In this document: positions 43,383 to 52,037 of the stretch, one piece after another | Layout of the letters: each line of letters starts with the position of its first letter | Position numbering within the stretch: the stretch's first letter is position 1 | From: Thiovibrio sp964588325 | GTDB taxonomy: Bacteria; Desulfobacterota; Desulfobulbia; Desulfobulbales; Desulfurivibrionaceae | Direction: 5' to 3' | DNA: 64,000 nt | Assembly: GCA_964588325.1 (NCBI GenBank) | Contig: CAZPOR010000007.1 | Span: 135,388 to 199,387, forward strand | Translations under genes and position numbers: made by a program | Notes under the pieces: generated by a model | What the model was told of the DNA's origin: nothing | Databases searched by the model: none | The model's input: the letters and a program-made list of their open reading frames with translations, nothing else

Positions 43383-43877
43383 CTATTTGCCGCACAGCCC
43401 CAGGTATTTCCCCTTGGTTTTCACGGTCTGCTTGATGGATTGCCCCTGACCCTCGGTCGTCATGGTCATGGTGCTGTCCATGACCGCGCCGCTGTAAGTG
43501 GCAACCCCGTTTCCAGTCATCTTCATGCCTCCGTCGTTGCACACGGTGCTCCATTTGACCGTATTGCCCCTGCGTTCCATCTTGGTGGTCTTGCACTTGG
43601 CGTCGTTTTTCTGCCCGGAGGACGCGGGCACCAGATCTTCCTTGGTGATACATTTCACCACCGTCGAATGCATGGTATTTCCCCGGGTGGAAACAGAAAT
43701 CCCCGGAGGAAGGGCCACGCCAGGAGGCAGCGCGGGCATCTGCGGCATGCCTTCCATCTGCATCTCCGAGGTGAATTCCCATTTGCCTTCGCGAATATCA
43801 TCCGCTGCCCCTGCCGTCCCCGCCACAACCAATGCCGACGACACCACCATGAGAACCATCCGCACGCCCTGATTCAT
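43383..43877 (-). CDS. DUF3617-family periplasmic protein
   Basis: A 164-residue exported protein. A signal peptide (MNQGVRMVLMVVSSALVVAGTAGA) precedes IREGKWEFTSEMQMEG, the typical DUF3617 beginning. A Pro/Met-rich loop and an antiparallel beta core (STVVKCITKEDLVPA ... MTGNGVATYSGAVMDSTMTM) follow, and three Cys in the mature part may form disulfides. Function of the family is unknown. Confidence 0.8.
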   Translation of the reverse strand: MNQGVRMVLMVVSSALVVAGTAGAADDIREGKWEFTSEMQMEGMPQMPALPPGVALPPGISVSTRGNTMHSTVVKCITKEDLVPASSGQKNDAKCKTTKMERRGNTVKWSTVCNDGGMKMTGNGVATYSGAVMDSTMTMTTEGQGQSIKQTVKTKGKYLGLCGK

Positions 43878-43978
43878 CCGTACTCCTCCCGTTTTTTTTC
43901 ACAAAAAGCCAACCGGTTCACGATACTGTTCAAGTATGGCTGGGATCACACCGCTTGTCAACGCAGGGGACACCTGCT

Positions 43979-45397
43979 TCAGGCCGAGGCCGCACGATAC
44001 TCCCGCGCCCTGGCCACCAGGGACGGAGCCCAGGACGGAGTACCCAGGGCGTGGATGTGGGTATACAGGGCCAATACGTTCTTGAACACCAAGCCATCCC
44101 GGCCACCGGCAAACCCCACCCCCCGCTCCATCCGCAGGGCAAGCTGGACAGCCTCCCCGCCCCACTCCTCCACCCGGCTATACCGGAATTCATGCCCCTT
44201 GATCTCGGTCCCCTGCGGATAATAGGGATTTCCCCCCTCCGCCTTCAGTACGGTATAGCCATGGGCCTGGGGTTTTTTCCCCAGACCGAATCGCACCGGG
44301 AAAATTCCCGCCAGGGGAAAAACTTCGCCATCAAGCACCATGCTTTCGCCGAGATAGATCAAGCCGCCACATTCGGCGTAAATGGGCAGGCCGTCCTCGG
44401 CAGCTCTTTTCAGTGAATTCCGGAAGGAAAGATTGGCGGAAAGGGCACCGGCGCTGGTTTCCGGGAACCCCCCACCGATGTATAAACCGTCGAGCTCCGG
44501 CAGCTCCGGGGCGGTCAGGGCATTGATCTCCACCAACTCGGCGCCGCAACGGACCAGCGCCTCCAGGTTTTCCGCATAGTAGAACTGAAAAGCAGCATCC
44601 CTGAGGATGCCTATCCGCACCGGCGCCTCCGCCCCCCGCAACTCCGGACGCCCCGCCTCCGGCTCGCCGTCGCAGGGCGCCATCATCCTTTCTATCCCGG
44701 CAAGGTCCAGATACCGGGCAGCCTTTTCTGCCAGAGCCAGCACCGCCGCCTCGGCGCCCGCATGCTCCGGACAGGGGGTAATCCCCAGATGCCGCTGCGG
44801 AAAGGCATCCTCCCTGGAACGGGGCATGGCGCCCAAAACCGGGATACCAGTATAGTGCTCCACCGCCTGCCGGACAATGGACTCATGCCGGGACGTGCCC
44901 ACCCGGTTTAAAATCACCCCGCCGATCCTCACCTCCGGATCAAAGCGCTGGCAGCCCAGAACCAGGGCCGCCATGGTGCGGGTGGTCTTGGTGCAGTCAA
45001 CCACCAGCAGCACCGGCAACCCCAGGGTCTTGGCGAGCTCCGCCGTGCTGAAGGTTCCCGCGGCGTCAACCCCGTCATAGAGGCCCCGGTTGCCCTCGAT
45101 GATGACCAGTTCCCGCCCATGCACATGGGTGCGGAAAGAATGGCCCAGCGCCTCCGGGCTCATGAGGTAGGGATCAAGGTTGTAGCATGGATACCCGGCC
45201 GCCAGAGCCAGCCAGCCGGCGTCGATATAGTCCGGCCCCTTTTTGAAGGGCGCGACCTGACGCCCCTGCCCGGCAAAGGCTCCGGCCAAACCCACCGCGA
45301 CCACGCTCTTTCCGGCGCCTCCTCCCAGCCCGGCCACTACCAAGCCGTGTGCGGCACATCCTTTTATTGCGGCCAAGCTCGTTCCTCCCCTTTTCAT
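43979..45397 (-). CDS. Cobyrinate a,c-diamide synthase-family amidase (CbiA; possibly DsrN)
   Basis: About 472 residues: an N-terminal dethiobiotin-synthetase-like P-loop domain (GLGGGAGKS), FKKGPDYIDAGWLALA, and a C-terminal class I glutamine amidotransferase-like domain with GGFPETSA and the nucleophile Cys in YAECGGLIYLGE. CbiA amidates cobyrinate. The homologous DsrN, known from dsr loci, is thought to amidate siroheme, and this gene lies on the dsr strand 3.3 kb downstream of dsrD. No other cobalamin gene is in the window, which favours DsrN. Start uncertain: ATG 45397, or a TTG downstream with GGGGAGG in front. Confidence 0.83.
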   Translation of the reverse strand: MKRGGTSLAAIKGCAAHGLVVAGLGGGAGKSVVAVGLAGAFAGQGRQVAPFKKGPDYIDAGWLALAAGYPCYNLDPYLMSPEALGHSFRTHVHGRELVIIEGNRGLYDGVDAAGTFSTAELAKTLGLPVLLVVDCTKTTRTMAALVLGCQRFDPEVRIGGVILNRVGTSRHESIVRQAVEHYTGIPVLGAMPRSREDAFPQRHLGITPCPEHAGAEAAVLALAEKAARYLDLAGIERMMAPCDGEPEAGRPELRGAEAPVRIGILRDAAFQFYYAENLEALVRCGAELVEINALTAPELPELDGLYIGGGFPETSAGALSANLSFRNSLKRAAEDGLPIYAECGGLIYLGESMVLDGEVFPLAGIFPVRFGLGKKPQAHGYTVLKAEGGNPYYPQGTEIKGHEFRYSRVEEWGGEAVQLALRMERGVGFAGGRDGLVFKNVLALYTHIHALGTPSWAPSLVARAREYRAASA

Positions 45398-45703
45398 CTC
45401 CGGCTCTACCTTTGCCTTCCGGCCATCCCGCGCACAGGAAACCACCTGGTGCTTGCGCTGTCAAGCGGTTGCGGCAGGCCGCGCGACGGCCGTAACCGGT
45501 CCGGCAAAGATTTTGACGAAGTTTTCGCCATATGGTACCTTGGCCCACTTGCACACCGGCTGGTCCATGCTTATATATATCCCACTTTGGCTGTTTACCG
45601 GTGCTTTCCGTATCAAGCCTTTTTTCTGAAACGCCATCTGCTTTTTTTCGAGAGTACAAAGCGGATCTATGATTTTCAACCATTTTGAAGGATGAGGACA
45701 CCC

Positions 45704-46327
45704 ATGTCTGCCCAACAGGAAGATCTGAACAAGATAATCGAAGAACTGGAACAAAAATGCGTTGAACTCCCGGACAATATCGTGGCCCACCACCATCTGG
45801 CCCTGGTGTACCGCAAGGCCGGAAGAACCGCCGACGCCATGCGGTCGCTGGAAAGATGTTTGGAGATCGACCCCCACGCCGTGGAGGCCCTTATCAATAT
45901 CGGGGCCATGCATTTTGAGCAGGGCGATCTGGACAAGGCGTTGGCCGCAAACCAGGCGGCGGTACAGGTCAATCCGGCCCTGGCCCAACCCCATAACAAC
46001 ATCGGCCTTATCTGGCAGCAAAAAGGCGAAAGCGGCAAAGCCATCGAGGCCTATACCTTGGCCACGATGAATGATCCCAAAATGCACATGGCCTGGATCA
46101 ACTTGGCCTCGGCCCAGGTCATGGCCGGCAATTTCGGACTGGCGGTCAAGGCCGCCAAGGAAGCGGTCAAGCTTGAACCGGATTTCCCCATGGCCCACAA
46201 CAATCTCGCGGTGGCTCTCTATTACAACAAGGATTTTCCGGCAGCCAAAAAGTCGTTGGCCAAGGCGAAAGAACTCGGCTATGCGGTTGACCCGCGCCTT
46301 GCCGAGGCCATCGAGAACGAGCTGTAA
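45704..46327 (+). CDS. Tetratricopeptide-repeat protein
   Basis: A 207-residue soluble protein of about five TPR units (HHHLALVYRKAGRTADAMRSL, ALINIGAMHFEQGDLDKAL, PHNNIGLIWQQKGESGKAIE, AWINLASAQVMAGNFGLAV, AHNNLAVALYYNKDFPAAK). It is a protein-interaction scaffold. ATG 45704 follows GAGGA. It begins an operon of three genes with minimal spacing next to dsr genes. Partners unknown. Confidence 0.88.
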   Translation: MSAQQEDLNKIIEELEQKCVELPDNIVAHHHLALVYRKAGRTADAMRSLERCLEIDPHAVEALINIGAMHFEQGDLDKALAANQAAVQVNPALAQPHNNIGLIWQQKGESGKAIEAYTLATMNDPKMHMAWINLASAQVMAGNFGLAVKAAKEAVKLEPDFPMAHNNLAVALYYNKDFPAAKKSLAKAKELGYAVDPRLAEAIENEL

Positions 46328-46329
46328 AC

Positions 46330-47478
46330 ATGGCAAAAGAGGCGCAGATAAAAGTCAGGCCCTGGTGCCCGTTCTGCGGCCAGGATGTAGGCCGCCCCAA
46401 GGAACCGGCGCAGCGGAAAATGGATGAATTCACCGTGGGCGAATGCCAATGCGGCGCGACATACACCTGCGATCCCACCGGTTTCAACGTGGGAGCGGCC
46501 ATGGTCGAGGCCATAGTCCATGCCTGCGATGACAACTGGGATCTCGCCTGGGAGCTGCTCCCCGACGAGGACTACCTCACGGGCCGAATCGACAATTACG
46601 ACGAACAGAACCATCAGGTTTACGAAACCAAGAATGTCGATGGCCGCAAGGTGGCGGGGGTTCTCTATTTTGTCCGCCTCAACCGGGAACTGGCCGACCT
46701 TGCCAATCGGCTCCACGCGGACAAGAATGCCAAGGACAGCGCCCTGCTCAAGGAAGATCCGGCAAGCGATCTCCCGGCCATGGAACCGGCGCGTGATCCC
46801 AAACGCAAGAAGAAGCGGGCCGACAAGGGGGCAGTCACCCGAATGATGGCGGAACAGGATATCGACGGCTTGGTTGACATGGCCTTCGACGATCTCAAGA
46901 CCCTGCGTTTCATCCAACGATTGCTCTATGATCCGGACGAGGACACACGCTGGCAATGCGCCCATATTCTGGGCCAGGTCTGCCGGCGGCTCTCCACCCG
47001 GAAACCAGGGGCGGTGAGCGACCTGCTGCACCGGCTCTACGAGGCGTGCTCCGATTCGGCCGCCACCCACTGGGGGCTGCTGGAATCCATCGGCTCAATC
47101 ATCGCGGCGCGGGCCGACATCTACGGCGGCTTTACCAGGCATCTGCTCATGCATCGGGGCGCGCCCTCCAGCAGAGTTCAGGTGCTGTGGGCCCTGGGGG
47201 CCATCGCGGAAAAACGGCCGGACATTGTCCGCGCCACTCCTTTTTACAGCCTCTTTCCCTTCGTCACCCACCCGGAAGCAATCACCCGGGGGCATGCCGT
47301 CCGTCTCTTCGGCCGGATCGCCGCCACCGAAGTGGAAAGCGAGATTGAAAAACTCACCGGCGACCATGCCGGATTAACCATTTACGAGCAGGGGCAACCC
47401 GTGCATACCACCGTGGCGGAACTTGCCGGGGAAGCACTCGCCCGGCTGCGCAGAACAAAAGAGCCAAAAAATGACTGA
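46330..47478 (+). CDS. Zinc-ribbon plus HEAT-like repeat protein (DVU0298-like)
   Basis: A 382-residue cytoplasmic protein. The N-terminus has a treble-clef-like CPFCGQ ... CQCGATYTC site. A charged hinge (KRKKKRADKGAV) is followed by HEAT/PBS-lyase-like helical repeats (LRFIQRLLYDPDEDTRWQCAHILGQVC; SSRVQVLWALGAIAEK; ITRGHAVRLFGRIA). It recalls proteins annotated in Desulfovibrio as DVU0298 family, a memory-based link. It starts two bases after the TPR gene and its stop overlaps the next TPR gene, so all three are coupled. Role unknown; possibly scaffolding. Confidence 0.78.
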   Translation: MAKEAQIKVRPWCPFCGQDVGRPKEPAQRKMDEFTVGECQCGATYTCDPTGFNVGAAMVEAIVHACDDNWDLAWELLPDEDYLTGRIDNYDEQNHQVYETKNVDGRKVAGVLYFVRLNRELADLANRLHADKNAKDSALLKEDPASDLPAMEPARDPKRKKKRADKGAVTRMMAEQDIDGLVDMAFDDLKTLRFIQRLLYDPDEDTRWQCAHILGQVCRRLSTRKPGAVSDLLHRLYEACSDSAATHWGLLESIGSIIAARADIYGGFTRHLLMHRGAPSSRVQVLWALGAIAEKRPDIVRATPFYSLFPFVTHPEAITRGHAVRLFGRIAATEVESEIEKLTGDHAGLTIYEQGQPVHTTVAELAGEALARLRRTKEPKND

Positions 47479-48034
47479 ACAGCACACGCAGGAAAAGAAA
47501 GAAAAAAGCCAAGCCCAGCTCGATTACGAAGCTGGCCAGGAATTCCTCAAGAACCTTGAGCCTGCCCAGGCGGCCAACGCCTTCCACAATGCGCTCATCG
47601 CCTTTGAACTCGAAGGCAATGAGATCGGCGTTGCCAATGCGGCCGACAAATTGGGAGACATCTGCGCCGCCCGCGGCGATGTGGCAACGGCCATGAGCCA
47701 TTACGACCGGACCTACGCCATCTGCCAGAAGCACTCGGACCGCTTCAGCCTTTTTTCCATCGAAAAGAAAAAGGCCAAGCTCATGTACGACGCCAAGGAC
47801 TACGAGCAAGCGATCCGCTTGTATTCAGAGGTTCTTGATGAATACGGCGCCCTGCGAAACCCCCAGGGCTCGGTGGATACCCTGGAGATTCTGGCGGAGA
47901 TCTATCTGGCCAAGGGGGATACAACGAGGGCGGCGGACGCATACCGGACCGTGGCGGCAATCCACAAGAGCTTCAAACACAGCCGCCATGCCGAAAAATT
48001 CCTGGAAAAAGCGGCTGAGATAGAGAAGGGATAA
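47471..48034 (+). CDS. Second tetratricopeptide-repeat protein of the triad
   Basis: A 187-residue soluble TPR protein (QEFLKNLEPAQAANAFHNALIAF; ANAADKLGDICAARGDVATAMSHY; KKAKLMYDAKDYEQAIRLYSEVL; LEILAEIYLAKGDTTRAADAYRTV). A charged N-terminus precedes the repeats. ATG 47471 overlaps the upstream stop by eight bases, so translation is coupled. With the first TPR and the HEAT-like gene it forms a compact operon. Confidence 0.85.
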   Translation: MTEQHTQEKKEKSQAQLDYEAGQEFLKNLEPAQAANAFHNALIAFELEGNEIGVANAADKLGDICAARGDVATAMSHYDRTYAICQKHSDRFSLFSIEKKKAKLMYDAKDYEQAIRLYSEVLDEYGALRNPQGSVDTLEILAEIYLAKGDTTRAADAYRTVAAIHKSFKHSRHAEKFLEKAAEIEKG

Positions 48035-48073
48035 CATCCGGCAAAAGGGCGAGGATTTTTTTGCCTGTGGCTG

Positions 48074-48616
48074 TTAGCCTGTACGACCAAGAATCACCGC
48101 GGCAATGGGCCAGCGCCGTACGCCCTTGTCCTCGCCTGCCAACTGGACGGAAAGATCGTAGAGCGCCCGTTGCAGGGTGGCAAGATTGACCGTGGGGTAG
48201 GACGTCCCCGGCTCGAAGCCGGAAAGACCGCAGACATGCCCCTTGCCGTCAATCACCGTTGGGATGCCATACGTCCGGCAGTTCACCGGACGTGCTGCAT
48301 AGCAGAGACAAAGCCCGTGTTCATCCAGCAGGGGACACCTGATCCGGGCCACGGCCGGATCAAGGCGGGAAGCCATGGCGTGCTCCCAGGCCTGCAGGGA
48401 TTCTTGCGCCGCACCCCGTATCTGTTCCCGCACCGATGGGGTCAGCCGCTGAAAATGCTCCAGAAGAGTGACCGCCTCAACACAGGAGACATCAAAAACA
48501 GCGTGGCAGCAATCCGAGCACCCCTTGCCGCAGGCAACCGCTTCGGGGTGAGCCTGCTGCACGGTTTTGAACGCTTGGTCAATGGCGGTAAAAAGAGTAT
48601 CCAAATCGTTGTGCAT
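48074..48616 (-). CDS. YkgJ-family cysteine-cluster protein
   Basis: A 180-residue soluble protein. The signature is CGKGCSDCCHAVFDVS at the N-terminal side and CPLLDEHGLCLCYAARPVNCRTYG centrally; these Cys bind zinc or an Fe-S cluster. The family occurs widely with unknown function. ATG 48616 has GGAGAG upstream at a longer distance. It lies between the TPR triad (convergent) and dsrD (same strand, separated by a terminator), so it is not part of the dsr transcript. Confidence 0.87.
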   Translation of the reverse strand: MHNDLDTLFTAIDQAFKTVQQAHPEAVACGKGCSDCCHAVFDVSCVEAVTLLEHFQRLTPSVREQIRGAAQESLQAWEHAMASRLDPAVARIRCPLLDEHGLCLCYAARPVNCRTYGIPTVIDGKGHVCGLSGFEPGTSYPTVNLATLQRALYDLSVQLAGEDKGVRRWPIAAVILGRTG

Positions 48617-48690
48617 GGCCGGCCCCACTCTCCAGAAAGCTACCCAAAACACCTTCCCTGTTCAGGGTCTCCCGCAAAAGATCGCAAAAA

Positions 48691-48718
48691 AAAATGCAGA
48701 GGAAATCCTCTGCATTTT
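48691..48718. terminator. Terminator at the end of the dsrABD operon
   Basis: AAAATGCAGAGGA and TCCTCTGCATTTT form a perfect 13-base stem with two loop bases, followed on both sides by A/T runs. It lies 27 bases past the dsrD stop. Confidence 0.9.
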
Positions 48719-48744
48719 CATAACAACGGTTGAAAGACAAAAAA

Positions 48745-48978
48745 CTAGCGATGCTCTTCGTCCTTGGCCCGGCCCTTTGCAGCGTACATGGTGGTGCTGC
48801 CGCTGGACCAGAAATCCATCTTTCCTTCCTTGACCAGATCGTTGGCCGCGTTTTTCACGTCACGGGGCTTTGCGTCGGGATCGCAGGCATAAAAATCCTT
48901 TACATAGAGCTGGGGCTTGGGAGCAGTCAGCGCTTTTTCAAGAATCGCTGCTTTCAACTCATCTTTGCTTAATGCCAT
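48745..48978 (-). CDS. dsrD: DsrD
   Basis: A 77-residue winged-helix-like protein found in sulfate reducers and sulfur disproportionators but generally not in sulfur oxidisers. The sequence KDELKAAILEKALTAPKPQL and VKEGKMDFWSSGSTTMYA are the family core. It stimulates sulfite reduction by DsrAB. ATG 48978 has GAAAGGAG upstream; an ATG at 48996 is less likely. It lies 118 bases after dsrB with a hairpin in the gap. Confidence 0.95.
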   Translation of the reverse strand: MALSKDELKAAILEKALTAPKPQLYVKDFYACDPDAKPRDVKNAANDLVKEGKMDFWSSGSTTMYAAKGRAKDEEHR

Positions 48979-49039
48979 GGTACTTACTCCTTTCAATAAG
49001 GGTTTTACGCAAGCGCATCATCAATCAACAGAACAAGGC

Positions 49040-49068
49040 CAGTAGTTCAAGGAACCCAAGAACTACTG
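49040..49068 (-). promoter_or_regulatory. Intergenic hairpin between dsrB and dsrD
   Basis: CAGTAGTTC and GAACTACTG are perfect 9-base arms with an 11-base loop containing GGAACCC. No T-run follows, so it is likely an mRNA processing or stability element. Confidence 0.6.
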
Positions 49069-49096
49069 ACCCTGATTCTAGTCAAAACCGTTCACG

Positions 49097-50227
49097 TTAC
49101 TTGATATGGCTGGTAAACTTGAACTGGGTGGTGGTTCTCCAGGTATCGTACGCCAAACGGTAGTCATCAACAGACTTGATGGTGAACGGGATACCGGTCT
49201 TTTCGAAGAATTTCTCCCAACCGATCCGGGCAGCCCACTCGCCAACACGCTCGTACTTGCGGGCATCCTTGGCGTAGGTTTCGAGGATGTTCTTCACTGC
49301 GGCAACGGTCTCCGGCCAGCGAGGCGGAGTGTTGGGCAGGAAGGGAATAACCAGCTTGGAGAACATCGGCGCCTTCCGGGAGTTGGAAACCTTGCCGCCT
49401 ACCAGGATGGCGATACCGTCACCATCCGGGTCAGCCAAAGGCATTGCCGGACACATGGTGTAGCAGTTACCGCAGAACATGCAGCGATCGGCGTTAACCT
49501 TAACGGACTTGATGTCCTCGCCAGCGCTGTTCTTCACGGTTGCAGGCTTAACAGCGCCCAGAGGACATGCGGAGATGGCCAGGGGCAGCTCGCACAGACC
49601 GGTGATCGCATCGTGGTCGATCATCGGCGGTTTCCGATGCACGCCGAGGATGGCGATGTCGGAAGCATGAACCGCGCCGCACATGTTCAGGCAGCAAGCC
49701 AGAGCAACACGGACCTGGGCCGGCAGCTTGTGGCTGACGAAGTAGTCGAACAGCTCATCCATAACCGCCTTCACAACGCCGGAAGCGTCGGTAGCCGGGG
49801 TATGGCAGTGGATCCAGCCCTGGGTGTGTACGCAGTTGCTGACAGAAGCGCCAGTACCGCCAACCGGGAACTTGTTCCCGCGGCTCTTCAGATCGTCCAG
49901 CAGGGGCTGAACCTTGGCCTTGGAATCAACCATGAATTCAACATTGTTCCGGGTGGTCCAACGAACATAGCCTTCGCAATGCTTGTCGGCAATGTCGCAG
50001 ATCTCGCGGATCAGTTCGATACTGATGAGACGGGCGGCGCCAACGCGGACGGTATAGCACTCGTCGCCGCTCTCGCCCTTGTGCATCAAAACGCCGGGCT
50101 GAATGATCTCGTGGTACAGCCATTTGCCGTAGTTCTTCTTAACAACCGGCGGAAAAAACTGCTCGTAATGTGGCGGCCCGATGTCTGTGATTCTGTCAGC
50201 CATCGGATTCTCTGGATCGTAACCCAT
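49097..50227 (-). CDS. dsrB: Dissimilatory sulfite reductase beta subunit
   Basis: A 376-residue subunit of the siroheme-containing DsrAB complex that reduces sulfite in the cytoplasm. CVHTQGWIHCHTPATDASG and the Cys motif ALACCLNMCGAVHASD (residues about 176-190) mark the siroheme/[4Fe-4S] site; the inserted ferredoxin domain has CMFCGNCYTMCP at about 259-270. Length is normal. It starts 64 bases after dsrA and is followed by dsrD. Confidence 0.98.
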   Translation of the reverse strand: MGYDPENPMADRITDIGPPHYEQFFPPVVKKNYGKWLYHEIIQPGVLMHKGESGDECYTVRVGAARLISIELIREICDIADKHCEGYVRWTTRNNVEFMVDSKAKVQPLLDDLKSRGNKFPVGGTGASVSNCVHTQGWIHCHTPATDASGVVKAVMDELFDYFVSHKLPAQVRVALACCLNMCGAVHASDIAILGVHRKPPMIDHDAITGLCELPLAISACPLGAVKPATVKNSAGEDIKSVKVNADRCMFCGNCYTMCPAMPLADPDGDGIAILVGGKVSNSRKAPMFSKLVIPFLPNTPPRWPETVAAVKNILETYAKDARKYERVGEWAARIGWEKFFEKTGIPFTIKSVDDYRLAYDTWRTTTQFKFTSHIK

Positions 50228-50291
50228 GATAATTCCTCCTTATATCGTGAAATCTAAAAGTTCAGTGTAGTATCAGCAACAGCCACGCACC

Positions 50292-51578
50292 TTACTGGGC
50301 GTTACGCTTGCGGAATTCCTTAACGTCACGCTCAAAGCCGCCTTCAACCTCGTCTTCCTGCCAGAAGACATAGGGGTTGGAGCGGGGCTCTTTGATATGC
50401 TGCGGCAGGGGGGTTACTTCCATAACCTTCAGGAAGGTGGGCAGACCTACGCGCATGATGGTCTCACCAACGCGCTCACGGTTTTTGCCGACTTCCATCC
50501 ACCAATCCCAGATCTTCTCGATAACCTCGACGACTTCAGCAAACTCGCCGTCCTCGTTCTTTTTAACTTCGATAAAAGGAATGGTCATGGTGGCAAACTG
50601 TGCGCCGTCAAGAATCGGGGCCTTGGCGCCGACACAGATGGTCGCGCCCTGCTGTGTGCCGGGACGCAGTGCGCGAGGCATTACATTGATGCAATGCATG
50701 CAGCGGGTGCATTCGGAGTTGTCGATCTTGAGGGTATCGCCTTCCATCCACATACATTCGGTGGGGCACAGGTCAAGAACCTCTTTTTTGATGTCGAATT
50801 TGCCCCAATCCTTGCCGGAGTGCGCGCCGGCGTTGGGAATGAACTCGCCCTTGATGTAGCCCTGAACCGCAGCCTGATCGATGCGGATATCATCACGCCA
50901 GGTCCCGATAACAGCAAAGTCGGAACGGGCAATGGCGGCAACGCAGTCGTTCGGGCAACCGGAGAACTTAAACTTGAATTTGTAGGGGAATGCGGGGCGA
51001 TGGATTTCGTCCTGGTAGTGCATGGTCAGGGTGTGGCAGAGATCCTGGGTATCGTAGCAACCCCACTCGCAACGGGCCCGGCCCAAGCAGCATTCCGGGG
51101 TACGCAGGTTGGAGCCGGAACCGCCGAGATCCTGATTCAGGTCGTGGGTCAGCTCGTAGAACAGGGGCTCCAGGTTCGGGGTGGTAGTGCCGAGCAGAAC
51201 CAGGTCGCCGGTGGAACCGTGCATGTTGGTCATACCGGAACCGTATTTCTCCCAGAGGTTACAGATGTCGCGAAGTTTCGCGCTGCTGTAAAACTTACTG
51301 GAAGGCTGGTTCAACCGTACGGTGTGAAAGTGGGCCACGCCGGGGAACTGCTCCGGCACGTCGGAATAACGGCCGACAATACCGCCGCCGTAACCGAAAA
51401 CACCAACGATGCCGCCGTGTTTCCAATGGGTAATCTTGTCCCTGAAAGACAGCTCAAGCTGACCCAGAATATCAAAACATTCGGGCTTTTTCTCTGCCTG
51501 ACGCTTCAGGTCAGTGACGAAACTCGGCCACGGGCCTTTTTCGAGCTCGTCCAACAAAGGCGTATCATGCTTCGGCAT
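50292..51578 (-). CDS. dsrA: Dissimilatory sulfite reductase alpha subunit
   Basis: A 428-residue subunit. The siroheme-[4Fe-4S] ligands are in the pair C164-x5-C170 (CLGRARC) and C208-x3-C212 (CPNDC). An embedded ferredoxin domain contains CPTECMW and CTRCMHCINVMP, where one ligand-like position reads V-M-P; this variation is usual in DsrA. All core motifs of a reductive-type DsrA seem present. ATG 51578 has GGGAGG upstream. The operon is driven by a promoter about 150 bases upstream. Confidence 0.98.
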   Translation of the reverse strand: MPKHDTPLLDELEKGPWPSFVTDLKRQAEKKPECFDILGQLELSFRDKITHWKHGGIVGVFGYGGGIVGRYSDVPEQFPGVAHFHTVRLNQPSSKFYSSAKLRDICNLWEKYGSGMTNMHGSTGDLVLLGTTTPNLEPLFYELTHDLNQDLGGSGSNLRTPECCLGRARCEWGCYDTQDLCHTLTMHYQDEIHRPAFPYKFKFKFSGCPNDCVAAIARSDFAVIGTWRDDIRIDQAAVQGYIKGEFIPNAGAHSGKDWGKFDIKKEVLDLCPTECMWMEGDTLKIDNSECTRCMHCINVMPRALRPGTQQGATICVGAKAPILDGAQFATMTIPFIEVKKNEDGEFAEVVEVIEKIWDWWMEVGKNRERVGETIMRVGLPTFLKVMEVTPLPQHIKEPRSNPYVFWQEDEVEGGFERDVKEFRKRNAQ

Positions 51579-52037
51579 TGTCGATTCCTCCCTTACTAAG
51601 GTAAATTAAATAGGTTTCCAATAAATAAACAGTTCGCCCCGCACCATATTTCCCACTCGCAGCACTGGAGGGGCTTTCGAGGCAGGGCGATTGTGACTCC
51701 GGGTAAAATCTGAACAGTGATTCAGTCAGAGGACCATAGCCAGTGGAGCACTCTTTGTCAATAAAAAATGACAGGCTCCCGCCCGTGTTTTCATCTTCGC
51801 GCTTCACTGCCCATCATCCTCGGCCCAGAGGGGTTCCCGGCCCGGTTTTCCTGAAAAAATAGAACCCCGCCGTCCTCCTCTTGTGTCCGCTTTTTTCTTC
51901 TGGCCGGACAACCGCATGAAGGGGTTTATCTCCTCTTTTTTTTCCTGTACAGTACAGACACTCTTTACGGACCGTTCGCCATCCTGACGAAACCAAGGCT
52001 ATTGTATTGCAAAAGCTACCCCCACGAGGAAGCTCCT
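51579..52037. other. Divergent regulatory region of dsrA and the DUF134 gene
   Basis: About 460 bases with no gene. It contains the dsrA promoter (51733-51761) and a 148-base 5' leader. T-rich and Pro-codon-like sequence near 51840-51950 shows no significant reading frame. No second promoter for the DUF134 gene was confidently seen, though T-rich sequence near 51930-51960 could hold one. Confidence 0.6.
51733..51761 (-). promoter_or_regulatory. Sigma70 promoter of the dsrABD operon
   Basis: Minus strand TTGACA (perfect), exactly 17 bases of spacer, then TATGGT. The -35 is embedded in TTTTTTATTGACAAA, also found upstream of the ferredoxin gene. Predicted leader is about 150 bases. Confidence 0.65.

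Noticed and set aside
45446..45703. Cobalamin riboswitch before the CbiA-like gene
   Set aside because: No B12-box (GCCACTG) or matching fold was seen in the divergent region.
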